From CAYMGM01 sp964390005 (GTDB lineage: Bacteria; Pseudomonadota; Alphaproteobacteria; UBA9219), in NCBI GenBank assembly GCA_964390005.1, contig CAYMGM010000002.1, forward strand, positions 1-64,000: a stretch of DNA of 64,000 bases, written 5' to 3'. The position numbers and the translations under genes are program-made. This document shows positions 42,383 to 51,362 of this stretch, one piece after another (the stretch's first letter is position 1; each line of letters begins with the position of its first letter). The notes beneath the pieces were generated by a model that saw only the letters and a program-made list of their open reading frames with translations, was not told the origin of the DNA and did not search any database.

Positions 42383-43702
42383 ATGTCTATCATCATCCAA
42401 GAAGAACTCGACAACATTCTAGGGCTTCACGAAAAATTTCTGAAGCACCAGATCAATGCGCGCCGCTTGGACCTTAGCATGCAAAAAGCGCGGTGCCTTG
42501 ATTTTACGAAAAAGCTGATCAGCGAAGGCGATTTTGTCGGCGCGATTTTGGATGGCAGCGACTTTTCTAGCGCAACAGCGCAGCGATGCAATTTCTTTGG
42601 CGCGAACATGACGCGCTGTCTGTTTCAAAACGCTGACCTTTGCCAGTCAGACTTGCGCGGTGCTTTTATGCGCGCGGCGGACTTTACAAATGCGGTTTTA
42701 GATGGCGCGAATTTTGGCGAAGGCTCGCTTTTGCGGCGCGACCTTGACGGCGACATTGCCCCTATCAACGACTTTAGCGGCAACCGCATGCGCGATACGG
42801 TCTTTCGGCGCGCCTCGGCAGAACGCACGCGCTTTTCAGGCGCGATTTCTTTATCGACGGATCTTAGTTTTGCCAACTTCCGCGGCGCGAAACTTTGCGG
42901 CGTCAATTTTACTGGCAGCAATTTGCGCGGCGCCTCCTTTGTTCAGGCCGATCTGACAGATTGCGATTTCAGCAACACGAACATGAACTCGGTGATCTTA
43001 AGCGGCGCGATTTTGAAGAACACGCGCTTTGACAATGCCGACCTGACGGCCAGCGTCATCGATTCCAGCGATTATTCGAACCCCGCGCTTCACAGCGCCA
43101 AACTCCCGCGCGCGATTGAACATTTGGACATCCAAATCCAAGAAATCTTGGCCGAACATCAGATTTGGATCAACACGCTGGGGCGTCAAGGCCGTCAAGC
43201 CAATCTAACCGGCGTTAATCTAGCCATGGCTATTTTGACGGGCGTTCAACTGCAGGCTGCAAGCCTCAAGATGGCCCTTTTGCGCGGCGCGTCGCTGAGC
43301 TCGTGCAACTTGTCGATGGCCGATCTGTCCGAATGCAATGCGACAGGTTCCTTTTTTCTGAAGGCCGATTGCCGCGGCGCGAATTTTTCAAACGCGAACA
43401 TCGAAGAAATAGACCTGCGCGAGGCCAATTGCGCGCCGATGTCGATCATGACGGGTTTTTCGGGATCGCATCCGATCAAATGGCCCGCCAACTTTTCGCA
43501 AGCCAATCTGCGTTACAGCAAACTGAACGAAGCCGATCTGACTTATGCGAACTTTGAAGGCGCGCTGTTAAATCATTGCGATCTACGCGGAGCCAACATC
43601 AAGGACGCTTGTTTTGTCGATGCGGATTTGACAGGCGCCGATTTACGAGGCCTTGACCTGGCACACGCCGACTTGCGCGGCGCAATCGGCGTGAAACAAT
43701 AA
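42383..43702 (+). CDS. pentapeptide-repeat protein
   Basis: A 439-residue protein made almost entirely of A(D/N)LXX-type pentapeptide repeats. They start near residue 55 (DGSDF, NFFGANM, NADLCQSDLRGAF) and continue to the end (LTGADLRGLDLAHADLRGA), with one helical interruption near 250-275 (AIEHLDIQIQEILAEHQIW). The repeats form a right-handed square beta-helix. Some relatives mimic DNA and protect gyrase; most have no known role, and this one lacks a distinctive hydrophobic dimer tail that I can identify. No signal peptide, so cytoplasmic. AAAGGAAAAGG precedes the ATG. Monocistronic. Confidence 0.9.
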   Translation: MSIIIQEELDNILGLHEKFLKHQINARRLDLSMQKARCLDFTKKLISEGDFVGAILDGSDFSSATAQRCNFFGANMTRCLFQNADLCQSDLRGAFMRAADFTNAVLDGANFGEGSLLRRDLDGDIAPINDFSGNRMRDTVFRRASAERTRFSGAISLSTDLSFANFRGAKLCGVNFTGSNLRGASFVQADLTDCDFSNTNMNSVILSGAILKNTRFDNADLTASVIDSSDYSNPALHSAKLPRAIEHLDIQIQEILAEHQIWINTLGRQGRQANLTGVNLAMAILTGVQLQAASLKMALLRGASLSSCNLSMADLSECNATGSFFLKADCRGANFSNANIEEIDLREANCAPMSIMTGFSGSHPIKWPANFSQANLRYSKLNEADLTYANFEGALLNHCDLRGANIKDACFVDADLTGADLRGLDLAHADLRGAIGVKQ

Positions 43703-43838
43703 CCTTTCTTTTCGCGCCTCTTTTCCTTGTCAAAACGAATAGAACCGCTTAAACCCTTCGTGAGTTTCTGGTCCGAATCGCGCCTTGGGTGCTGGGTCCC
43801 GAAAGGCGGCCGGACCGGTCTTAGAAAGGGTTGCGCTT

Positions 43839-44399
43839 TTGTCTGTGTCGCCCGAAAGCTGTCCGGCGCTTGTCCTGAATGCGGACTTTCGCCCTCTCAG
43901 CTATTACCCCCTGTCGCTGTGGAGCTGGCAGGATGCGGTGAAGGCCGTCTTTTTAGGACGTGTTTTCATCCTTTCTGAATATGACCGAACGGTTCGTTCG
44001 CCCACGTGCATCGTCCGCCTGCCCAGCGTCATCGCGCTAAAAGATTACATAACGCCGTCGCGTCATCCCGCCTTCACGCGGTTCAACGTTTTTTTACGCG
44101 ATCATTTCCGTTGTCAGTATTGTGGCGCGCCGCACCCGACCCACGATTTGACTTTTGACCACGTTATCCCGCGATCCAAGGGCGGCCAAACAACATGGGA
44201 AAACGTGGTGACCGCCTGCTGCACTTGCAACGTGCGCAAAGGCTGCCAACTGCCGGACGTATGCGGCATGATCCCGCGCGAAGCGCCCCATCAGCCAAGC
44301 AGCCATGAATTACAACAAAATGGCCGCGCCTTTCCGCCCAATTATCTGCACGAAAGCTGGCGCGATTACCTTTATTGGGATTCGGAATTGGAAACGTGA
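43839..44399 (+). CDS. HNH endonuclease family protein
   Basis: A 186-residue HNH nuclease of the kind found next to housekeeping genes in most alphaproteobacteria. The conserved N-terminus PALVLNADFRPLSYYPLSLW and the HNH core FRCQYCGAP ... LTFDHVIPRSKGG ... NVVTACCTCN (two CxxC zinc pairs and the DH catalytic pair) are intact. The start is placed at the TTG at 43839 because AGAAAGGG lies 8 bases upstream; a TTG at 43785 would add 18 residues not typical for the family. Its end overlaps the convergent dsbB by 28 bases. The biological substrate is not known. Confidence 0.88.
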   Translation: MSVSPESCPALVLNADFRPLSYYPLSLWSWQDAVKAVFLGRVFILSEYDRTVRSPTCIVRLPSVIALKDYITPSRHPAFTRFNVFLRDHFRCQYCGAPHPTHDLTFDHVIPRSKGGQTTWENVVTACCTCNVRKGCQLPDVCGMIPREAPHQPSSHELQQNGRAFPPNYLHESWRDYLYWDSELET

Positions 44400-44950
44400 T
44401 CGCGGCAACAGCAGCAAGGCTTGGGCTCGTCTTCTTTTTTCTGGGTCACGGTCAAGGACAGCGCCGTAAACAGCGCCAAGGCAAGACAAGCCAACACATT
44501 ATAATTTGTCAAAGACAGACCAAACAAAGACCAATCGATTTGATCGCATCGTGCGGGCGGCTTGGCCAGCAAAGCCTCGCGCATCGCATCGGCGGATAGC
44601 CCATCCAACTTGATATCGGCCACGCAATCGTCTGTCCCCTTCCACCAGTGACGCTCAACCCCCGTGTGAAAAGCGGACAAGCCAACATTGGCAACAAAAG
44701 CCAAACAGGCCAACAAAAGAAAGGCGCGCACAAGCCCTTCCCGCTGGCGAAAAACAAGCGCCCCAGCTGCAAAGACAGCGGCAGCGCCATAAGGCACGCG
44801 CTCCCATAAGCATAGGATGCAAGGATCGAGATGGAAAAGAAACTGCGCCAAAAAGGCCGTCACCAGGGCCCCAACCCCAGCGCCTAAAACGATCCAGGCG
44901 GCAAACGGCATTTGATAGGCGCGGCGCACGAAGGAACAAACACAAATCAT
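44372..44950 (-). CDS. dsbB: disulfide bond formation protein B
   Basis: A 192-residue four-helix inner-membrane protein that reoxidises DsbA with quinone. The first periplasmic Cys pair is CILC at 44-47 (DPCILCLWERVPYG), the second pair lies in DDCVADIKLDG and ARCDQIDW. Membrane helices surround them. The ATG at 44950 has GAGGAGGAG upstream; the longer frame is rejected. The C-terminus has an unusual run of four Cys (KPCCCCRDH) that is not part of the redox centre. It overlaps the convergent HNH gene by 28 bases. No dsbA is adjacent. Confidence 0.9.
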   Translation of the reverse strand: MICVCSFVRRAYQMPFAAWIVLGAGVGALVTAFLAQFLFHLDPCILCLWERVPYGAAAVFAAGALVFRQREGLVRAFLLLACLAFVANVGLSAFHTGVERHWWKGTDDCVADIKLDGLSADAMREALLAKPPARCDQIDWSLFGLSLTNYNVLACLALALFTALSLTVTQKKEDEPKPCCCCRDHVSNSESQ

Positions 44951-45120
44951 GGACAGCTCTCCTCCTCGGCAAGAAACGTCGTTAACCCTAGCCTTCTTCA
45001 AACCAAAAGGGAAGCCTATGATTAACCTTAATTTTTTCTAGAAAAAGCCATGATCTGTGGCAAGAATCAAACATATTGCAGCGCACAAAAGAATAAATAT
45101 GCGTTCAAAAGGAATCTTGT

Positions 45121-45149
45121 TTGACGCCTGCAACAAGAACGGCTAACAC
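45121..45149 (+). promoter_or_regulatory. candidate promoter of the sugar-phosphate cassette
   Basis: TTGACG and TAACAC are 17 bases apart, ending 34 bases before the start of the PfkB gene. The -35 element is strong and the -10 element weak. Identified by consensus only. Confidence 0.4.
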
Positions 45150-45183
45150 GCTGTAACAATTCCAAAGTGTTTGGGGAGATCCA

Positions 45184-46140
45184 ATGTCTTCACAAGTCTT
45201 CTTTTGTGGCGAAGTTGTTGTCGATATGCTTGAGCATACGCCGGGATCGGGTGAGTTCAAATTGATGCTCGGCGGTTCACATTTTCTGGCAACGCTCGGT
45301 GCGGCAAAAGCCATTGTGCGCGATAATCTCAGCGTCAAAGCAAGCTTTGTCGGCACGATTTCGACCGACATGTTTGGCGACCGCTTTATTGAAAAGTTCG
45401 AGAACATGGGGATCTCCACCGCACAGATTAAACGTGTGGACAAGAACTCGACGCTCGCGCTGGTTGCGATTCGCCCCGGCTTAGAAAACGCCTTTTCCTT
45501 TTACGGTGAAAACACCGCCGAACAGACAACGCGCCTCGAAGATCTACCCGATCTAGGGCTGACGCACGGCGATACAGCCGTTTGCTGCTTTGGCTCGATC
45601 TCGTCCATTTTGGACCCCGCCCGCCAAGCTTGGCAGGCCTTTGCGGAAAAGCAAAAAGCGGCTGGTGCTTTGATTTATTATGATCTCAACACACGCCCCT
45701 CTATCGCCAAAGACCCCAAGGCCTATCGCGAACTTGTTTTGCAATGGGCCCAGATCGCCCACGTTGTTAAAGCCAGCGATTCGGATGCCGAATGGACATA
45801 TCCCGGCCTTTCGTTCGAAGAAATCGCCAAGATCTGGCTGGACGCAGGCGCTTCGATGGCTATTTTCACCAAAAGCGGCGCGGGGTCGGAAGTTTACACA
45901 AAGAACTTGAACTTTTCCGTACCAACGCGCGATTTGATCGCGAAAAATACGGTTGGCGCTGGCGATAATTTCAATGCGGGCGTTGCGCTCGCCATGGCCA
46001 AAATCAATTGCGTCACAAAAGATGGCATCGCCGCGATGGCAAAGGACGAGTTAGAAGAAGTCCTTCACTATGGCAACGAAATGGCTGGTTTCCATCTTCT
46101 GTCGATCGGCGCCAAGCCGCGCAACGTTAAACTCGCTTAA
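45184..46140 (+). CDS. PfkB-family sugar kinase
   Basis: A 318-residue ribokinase/PfkB-type kinase. The N-terminal glycine motif is LMLGGSHFLATLGAAKAI, and the C-terminal signature NTVGAGDNFNAGVALA holds catalytic D261 and the anion hole. The fold keeps substrate-binding features (FVGTISTDMFGDRFIEKFE). Likely substrates are fructose, ribose or similar; 2-keto-sugar kinases look closest, but specificity cannot be fixed. A GGGGAG ribosome site precedes the ATG. First of four genes whose products together handle sugar phosphates (HAD phosphatase, ROK kinase, mannose-6-phosphate isomerase-type cupin). Confidence 0.9.
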   Translation: MSSQVFFCGEVVVDMLEHTPGSGEFKLMLGGSHFLATLGAAKAIVRDNLSVKASFVGTISTDMFGDRFIEKFENMGISTAQIKRVDKNSTLALVAIRPGLENAFSFYGENTAEQTTRLEDLPDLGLTHGDTAVCCFGSISSILDPARQAWQAFAEKQKAAGALIYYDLNTRPSIAKDPKAYRELVLQWAQIAHVVKASDSDAEWTYPGLSFEEIAKIWLDAGASMAIFTKSGAGSEVYTKNLNFSVPTRDLIAKNTVGAGDNFNAGVALAMAKINCVTKDGIAAMAKDELEEVLHYGNEMAGFHLLSIGAKPRNVKLA

Positions 46141-46190
46141 CAGAGCATGCAATTTTGAAGACTTTCGGGCAATCACATATAGGTGCAAAC

Positions 46191-47174
46191 ATGAGTGGTC
46201 AGCCGCGGCAATACAAAATCACCTACGATTTTAAGCCAGCCATCCCCTACCTGAAGCGCGTCGATACCTTCTGGTTTGACAATGACGGAACGCTTTGTCT
46301 CAACAACGAAGAGAACGCACTAGACTTAATCCGCGATGTTTGCATGCGGTATTTGTATAAAACGCATGGCATTGAACAAGATCCGTTCAACTACCATTTA
46401 TATGCGGGAAAACCGCTGCGTCAGATCTGCGAAGATGTCGGCAAACGCCACGGCGTTCCGGCCCTCCCCGAATCGGTTGAATATGAGATTCTGCGTCTGC
46501 GCCAAAAAACCCCCTTCGCCGACGAAGTTATTATTGTTCATCCGTTTATGTATGGCCTTGTTGGGGCCTGTAAAATGGCTGGCGTCCATATTTCCGTCCC
46601 AACGGGCGGCGAAGCGGACCGCGCCGAACGCTATCTTCGCCAAGCGAAACTTTTTCCTTATTTCGAAGACCAGCATAATCGTGGAGCGCAGTGGATCTTC
46701 TATGGCAAAAAGCCAGACCCGACTTGCATGATCCAAGCCATGAGGGCCAACCCCCACGTGATGTCTAATCGCAAAAGAGCCGAACCTCATCGCTGCGTTG
46801 GTCTTGAAGATTCGCTGTCAGGCTCAAAGGCCGTTCTTGCTGCAGGTGGCTGGCTTCTCGGCCACACATTGGCGACACACATTCCCCCCGAGCGCAAAGA
46901 ACCCTTGGCTCAAGAAATGCGCGCAGCGGGGGCCGCCGCCGTCATTTCAAGTGCCGCTGACGCAATGGATTGCCTCATTCACGTCCTGAAATTGATCCCC
47001 AAGCGCCCGACGTCGGTTATCATTGATCTAGCAACGCGCCGGACCGAAATGGCAGCAGCAGCCAATAATGGCAAAAAGCCTCTGCCACACGACGTTTACG
47101 CCATGTATCAAAATGGAAGCTGCTGCATTCTCCCTTCGGGACAAGCGCATGTAAACTGTCTCAATGTAAAATAA
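46191..47174 (+). CDS. HAD-superfamily hydrolase of unusual architecture
   Basis: A 327-residue HAD protein. Motif I is D30-N-D32 in FWFDNDGTLCLNNEE, then a helical cap (about 45-110), a motif II-like segment (VHISVPTGGEADRAERYL), the motif III Lys region (FYGKKPDPTCMIQAM) and motif IV (CVGLEDSLSGSKAVLAAGG). A C-terminal extension (about 240-327) with LATRRTEMAAAANNGKKPLP is not seen in standard subfamily IA phosphatases. The ATG at 46191 is chosen (AGGTG 6 bases upstream) over a TTG at 46155. It probably dephosphorylates a sugar phosphate produced or used by the neighbouring kinases. Confidence 0.8.
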   Translation: MSGQPRQYKITYDFKPAIPYLKRVDTFWFDNDGTLCLNNEENALDLIRDVCMRYLYKTHGIEQDPFNYHLYAGKPLRQICEDVGKRHGVPALPESVEYEILRLRQKTPFADEVIIVHPFMYGLVGACKMAGVHISVPTGGEADRAERYLRQAKLFPYFEDQHNRGAQWIFYGKKPDPTCMIQAMRANPHVMSNRKRAEPHRCVGLEDSLSGSKAVLAAGGWLLGHTLATHIPPERKEPLAQEMRAAGAAAVISSAADAMDCLIHVLKLIPKRPTSVIIDLATRRTEMAAAANNGKKPLPHDVYAMYQNGSCCILPSGQAHVNCLNVK

Positions 47175-47209
47175 ACAACCTGACTTTTATTGAATAAGGG
47201 CCTTTTGGG

Positions 47210-48130
47210 ATGATTCGTATTGGCGTTGACGTTGGCGGGACAAAAATCGAAGCGGTTGCTCTTGATAACGATGGCAACGAGGTTTTACGTCGCCGGATCG
47301 CAACGCCACGCGATACGTACGATAATTTAACGACGGCGATAACGGATCTTGTTCTGTCCATTGAACAAGAGACAGGGCATCGGGCGCTGGTCGGCGTTTG
47401 TATGCCAGGCTCGATCTCGCCACGCACGGGCCTTGTTCGCGGTTCGAATCTTTTGACGCTGAACGGAACCCCCTTCAATCGCGACCTGACCACCAAGTTA
47501 AACCGCACGGTTCGCGTCGAAAATGACGCCAATTGCTTTGCCATTTCAGAAGCCTCAGACGGTGCAGGCGCAGGCGAACACACCGTTTTCGGCGCTATTT
47601 TAGGAACGGGTTGCGGTGGCGGCGTTGTTGTCAACGGACGGATTATGACTGGCTATAACGCCATCGGCGGCGAATGGGGGCATAATCCGCTTCCCTGGAT
47701 GAACGAAGAAGAGTGGCCAGGCCCCGCTTGCTATTGCGGTAAAAAAGGGTGCCTTGAAACCTTCATCTCAGGCACCGGCTATCGCGCCGATTATCAAAAA
47801 CATGCGGGACAAGATCTCTCGGGTGGACAAATTACAGACCTTGCTATGAAGGGCGATGCAATCGCGCGCGGCGCTTTTGACCGATATGTCGATCGTTTGG
47901 CGCGCGGTTTGGCGGCCCTTATCAACATTATCGATCCAGATGTGATTGTTTTCGGCGGTGGCATGTCGAATGTAACGGCCTTATACGACTATGTGCCGCC
48001 TCTTTTGTCCAAATATGCCTTTTCTGATGGTGTAACGACCCCTATTCGCCGCGCAAAGCATGGCGATAGCAGCGGCGTTCGTGGCGCCGCGTGGCTTTGG
48101 TCGCTAGAGGATATTAGCGCCAACACTTGA
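47210..48130 (+). CDS. ROK-family sugar kinase (fructokinase/NagK type)
   Basis: A 306-residue ROK kinase. The ATP-phosphate loop is IGVDVGGTKIEAVAL at residues 3-17, the catalytic Asp is in VRVENDANCFAISEA, and the ROK signature with zinc ligands is GGEWGHNPLPW ... CYCGKKGCLETFISG. The second glycine motif is VFGGGMSNV. The sequence type matches E. coli Mak and NagK, which phosphorylate fructose or N-acetylglucosamine at C6. It lies between the HAD gene and the cupin isomerase, so fructose to fructose-6-phosphate would fit the pathway. Confidence 0.92.
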   Translation: MIRIGVDVGGTKIEAVALDNDGNEVLRRRIATPRDTYDNLTTAITDLVLSIEQETGHRALVGVCMPGSISPRTGLVRGSNLLTLNGTPFNRDLTTKLNRTVRVENDANCFAISEASDGAGAGEHTVFGAILGTGCGGGVVVNGRIMTGYNAIGGEWGHNPLPWMNEEEWPGPACYCGKKGCLETFISGTGYRADYQKHAGQDLSGGQITDLAMKGDAIARGAFDRYVDRLARGLAALINIIDPDVIVFGGGMSNVTALYDYVPPLLSKYAFSDGVTTPIRRAKHGDSSGVRGAAWLWSLEDISANT

Positions 48131-48169
48131 TCGTTTTATTGACGTATCAAGATAACAAGGATCTTTAGG

Positions 48170-48736
48170 ATGACAACCTTTATGGGGATAAAGCCCGTTA
48201 TTAACACCTATCGCTATCCGGAAAGCGATTATGATCGTCCGTGGGGTTATTGGGAAACAACGGCTGTCGGGACGTTGTCTCAGGAAAAAGGGGGCCTAGC
48301 CTATTGCGACAAAAAAATCGGCATTGCCCCCGGCCATAAGCTGTCCATTCAAAAACATGCTTTTCGCGAAGAATATTGGGTTATCGCAGAAGGACGCGTT
48401 ATCGTACATGTTGGCGAAAACGCCAACATGATGCACGCACAACCTCTTGCTGCGGGCGAAAAGATTCACATTCCTTGCGGCTATTGGCACTACATAGAAA
48501 ATGTAGGCGATCAAAAAGCCGTTTTTTTCGAACGTCAAATCGGCGTTTTACTTGACGAAAAAGACATCGTCCGCCTTAACGACCCGCGCGGCTATGACCA
48601 CGAAGCCATCGCAAGAAACGAGAAGCTGGTACAAGAATCTGGGCTTGGCCAAAATTGGCCCCCCTCTCCTGCCGCAGCCATCTACCCGACACAAGCGCCG
48701 CGCTATTGCTTTCCTCATTCTGAGCAACCTGAATAA
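48170..48736 (+). CDS. cupin, mannose-6-phosphate isomerase type II-like
   Basis: A 188-residue cupin resembling the isomerase domain of type II phosphomannose isomerases. Residues RPWGYWETTAVG near 25 match the start of that domain. The metal-binding first motif is HKLSIQKHAFREEYWVIAEG, with His, His and Glu ligands, and the second motif IPCGYWHYIENVGDQKAVFFE adds a His (quoted here in parts). A C-terminal extension of about 50 residues (NEKLVQESGLGQNWPPSPAA) is unusual. No nucleotidyltransferase domain is attached, so GDP-mannose formation would need another protein. Last gene of the cassette. Confidence 0.85.
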   Translation: MTTFMGIKPVINTYRYPESDYDRPWGYWETTAVGTLSQEKGGLAYCDKKIGIAPGHKLSIQKHAFREEYWVIAEGRVIVHVGENANMMHAQPLAAGEKIHIPCGYWHYIENVGDQKAVFFERQIGVLLDEKDIVRLNDPRGYDHEAIARNEKLVQESGLGQNWPPSPAAAIYPTQAPRYCFPHSEQPE

Positions 48737-48755
48737 CTCTATTATTCAGATAGAC

Positions 48756-48785
48756 AAAAGGCCTTCTCTCAAGAGAAGGCCTTTT
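48756..48785 (+). terminator. intrinsic terminator of the sugar cassette
   Basis: A 13-bp stem AAAAGGCCTTCTC with its complement, a 4-base loop and a T-run, 20 bases after the cupin stop. It also serves the convergent PfpI-like gene in reverse. Confidence 0.9.
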
Positions 48786-48808
48786 TCAATATGACAGAGA
48801 CAGAGCGC

Positions 48809-49378
48809 TTAAGCAGCGACCTGCTCATCTGCGAAAGGGTCGGTGGCTTCGATCAGCACAAGGGCCGCGGAAACCCAAGCATCTAGATCGCCTCCTTTAG
48901 ACGTCAAAACAACACCGTCTGTCGTCATATCGTCGTCGGAAACCTCCATTTGCGCGGCTTCCAATTCCGTGACCAAATCATCATTGGCCGAAACGGTGCG
49001 CCCGGCGCTTTTCGGCGACAGGGCCAAAAGAGATACCCCGCGCTCAACGGCAGCAATAGGCTTTCCAGCTTCCAGGAAGTGATTAACAATGCGGCGGGTA
49101 TGCAAATTGCCTTTCAGCTTTTCGACGCCCCGCTCGCCCCCAAGAAGGATAAGCGCATCATAGTCCGAGCCAAGAGCCGAGCCGATTGTGACATCGACGG
49201 TAAAATAGTGCCCCCAAGCATTGTCTTGCCAGCCATTGACCAACCCCTGTTCAGGAGCGATCACTTTGTACGAGGCTTTCTCTTTGGTAAGGGTCCGCTG
49301 AATAGCGGTCATGTGGTTTTCATCAAATCCGCCAGCGGCGAGAATAGCTATGCTTTTGTCAGCAAGCGACATGGTCAT
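48809..49378 (-). CDS. DJ-1/PfpI-like protein lacking the catalytic Cys
   Basis: A 189-residue flavodoxin-like DJ-1/PfpI/GATase1-family protein. Typical elements are SIAILAAGGFDENHM, VIAPEQG, DYDALILLGGERGVEKL and VLTSKGGDLDAWVSAAL. At the nucleophile elbow, where active members have A-x-C-H-G, the sequence is AAVERG, with E112 and Arg in place of Cys and His. It is therefore unlikely to act as a Cys-dependent glyoxalase, deglycase or protease. The ATG at 49378 is used (AGGAG 10 bases upstream). Convergent with the sugar cassette. Confidence 0.85.
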   Translation of the reverse strand: MTMSLADKSIAILAAGGFDENHMTAIQRTLTKEKASYKVIAPEQGLVNGWQDNAWGHYFTVDVTIGSALGSDYDALILLGGERGVEKLKGNLHTRRIVNHFLEAGKPIAAVERGVSLLALSPKSAGRTVSANDDLVTELEAAQMEVSDDDMTTDGVVLTSKGGDLDAWVSAALVLIEATDPFADEQVAA

Positions 49379-49657
49379 GCGATCGGCTCTCCTGATCTTT
49401 TTCAAAAATGGGCAATACGCGCGCGATGCCGTCGGATGTCGGCATGATTGAGGGGATTGGTCCCTTTCCTAAACGCGGTAGCCGGACTATGCCACATCTC
49501 CTTGCAAAAAGGGAGACATCTTTTATTACTTTCCGCCTTTTCAGGGGGCTTTTAAAGGTTAAAGCCCCCTTTCTGTTGCATGAAAGTCGCATCAAAACAG
49601 CTCGTTCCCCTGTTTTTATTAACATCGCATTAGGGTCTTAGATGGTAAACAGTCCTT

Positions 49658-50911
49658 ATGCGCATGTGGGAAGTTGAAGATAACAAGGCGATTCCCTCGA
49701 ACCTTGTCCGCGAGCAGGATTTTATTCTGCGCGTCCGCCGTTTCCATCGACTGGAAACGCCGCAACTTGTCGTCAATATCTTGCTGACCCAAATTCCGGC
49801 TGAATACAGCGACCGCGGCCCCTTAGAAGCCGTTCAGCAGCGTCTGCAAACCTATGCCGAGACATGGGGCGGCAGCTATGCCGAAATGTCATGCGGCGAT
49901 GTCTTTTTATGCTGGCCAGAAACGTCGTCATCGCGCTTACATGCCGACAGCCTGATGAATGTCGTCCTCCCCGCGGGGGTGCGCGAAGAAGACTTGAAGA
50001 AGTTTCGCTTTGCCTATCACCTTCCCGCCGATTACACGGCGCTGCGCGAAAGGATCAATGCCTATATCGAAGCCGCCCGCGCCGCGACGGCCAGCAGCGA
50101 CACCAATACCCCAGCGCAGCTTCTTCTATCCGACGCGGCCCGCGGTCCGCTGACGGCATGGAGCGTCAACCAGATTCAAAAATTGCTCACAGATCTAGAC
50201 ATGCGGCGTTACATCCGTACGCAGCCAGTCTATGAACGCGCCCAAGGCGGCCGTTTTACGCCGCTTTTTGACGAATGCTTTATCGGCATTCAAGATTTGC
50301 AACGCGCGCATTTTCCCAGACTGGACATTTTCACGCCTCAAAACCTGTTCCAAGAGCTGTGCCAAGCCTTAGACGGACGTCTTTTGACGAACCTCGCCAA
50401 TCACTTTGAAACAGTCAAAGGACACAAGCTCAGCTTTAACTTGTCCGTTTCGTCGGTCTTGGGCCCCGTCTTTTCCGTTTTTGCGCACGCTGTCCCGCCC
50501 AAAGACCGGTCCTTGGTTGCGTTTGAAATGCAACGCACGGATATGTTCCAAGATTTCGAGATGACGTTGAACGCGCTTTCGCTGATCCGCAAGGAAGGTT
50601 TTCAAATCATCATCGACGGCATCACGCCAGAGCTTGTTCAATACATCAATCTTCAGCTTTTTGACGCTGACTACATCAAAATCAACGTCGGCAAAGAGCG
50701 CGCGCGTCTGTTGAACAGCCCCGATGCGCATGCAGCGCTAGCCAAGATCCCGCCGCAGCGACTGATTTTCTATCATTGCGACAACGAGCCCGCGCTGGTG
50801 ATGGGACGATCTTTGGGGATCACGCGCTATCAAGGCTGGTTAATCGACGATCTGGCGCGCAGTGGAAGCGATCCGCACACGCAGCCCCCCACAGGCACGC
50901 CAAGGGTTTAA
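49658..50911 (+). CDS. degenerate EAL-domain protein
   Basis: A 417-residue cytoplasmic protein. The first 160 residues have a GGDEF/PAS-like mixed pattern that I cannot assign. From about residue 185 it looks like an EAL phosphodiesterase fold: TPLFDECFIGIQDLQ stands where the EAL strand should be, then SLVAFEMQRTDMFQDFE, FQIIIDGITPELVQYINLQL, DYIKINVGKERARLL and GITRYQGWLIDDL, matching the order of EAL blocks. The EAL motif itself and the metal-binding DDFGTG are gone, so it probably binds rather than cleaves a nucleotide or a partner. The ATG at 49664 is an alternative start. Confidence 0.65.
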   Translation: MRMWEVEDNKAIPSNLVREQDFILRVRRFHRLETPQLVVNILLTQIPAEYSDRGPLEAVQQRLQTYAETWGGSYAEMSCGDVFLCWPETSSSRLHADSLMNVVLPAGVREEDLKKFRFAYHLPADYTALRERINAYIEAARAATASSDTNTPAQLLLSDAARGPLTAWSVNQIQKLLTDLDMRRYIRTQPVYERAQGGRFTPLFDECFIGIQDLQRAHFPRLDIFTPQNLFQELCQALDGRLLTNLANHFETVKGHKLSFNLSVSSVLGPVFSVFAHAVPPKDRSLVAFEMQRTDMFQDFEMTLNALSLIRKEGFQIIIDGITPELVQYINLQLFDADYIKINVGKERARLLNSPDAHAALAKIPPQRLIFYHCDNEPALVMGRSLGITRYQGWLIDDLARSGSDPHTQPPTGTPRV

Positions 50912-51100
50912 GCTCCCTTGATAATAGGCCTCTTACGTTTGACGAAGCTTTTCATAATATTCATTGAGCGCCGTTGCACAGGAAAAGATAGCCCTAAGAT
51001 ATCGAACCGCGCGGCTGTTCATTTTAATTGGGGTTAAAGAGGGGTTGGCAAAAACGTATTTTGCGCAGCACACTGAAATATAATGATTATTTTGAGTAAC

Positions 51101-51193
51101 TGGCGGAGACGGAGGGATTCGAACCCTCGATACAGGTTTACCCCGTATAACGGTTTAGCAAACCGTCGCCTTCAGCCGCTCGGCCACGTCTCC
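51101..51193 (-). tRNA. tRNA-Ser (anticodon GCT)
   Basis: Read on the minus strand the gene starts GGAGACGTGGCCGAG, has the anticodon arm CGGTTTGCTAAACCG (anticodon GCT), a long variable arm (TTATACGGGGTAAACCTGTAT) of class II type, the T loop GGTTCGAATCC, and ends CGTCTCCG with an encoded CCA. The 7-bp acceptor stem pairs completely. No other tRNA is near. The 188 bases before it (50912-51100) show nothing I can name. Confidence 0.96.
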
Positions 51194-51362
51194 AGTCCAG
51201 TTGATTCCCCGTCTGTGCGCGACAGGGGCCCTCTCTATAACCTTCTTTGTCGCCCCTGAAAACATAAAAATGATCTGTCAAATACCTCTCGCAACTTTGA
51301 CACTCGTTCGCTAAACTTATGGTTAATTTCCTTCCGCTTCCCACCTTGCTCAGGTTTCAATC

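Noticed and set aside
42383..43702. Quinolone-resistance (Qnr-like) protein
   Set aside because: Pentapeptide repeats alone do not show gyrase protection; the length is about twice that of Qnr and the interrupting helix differs.
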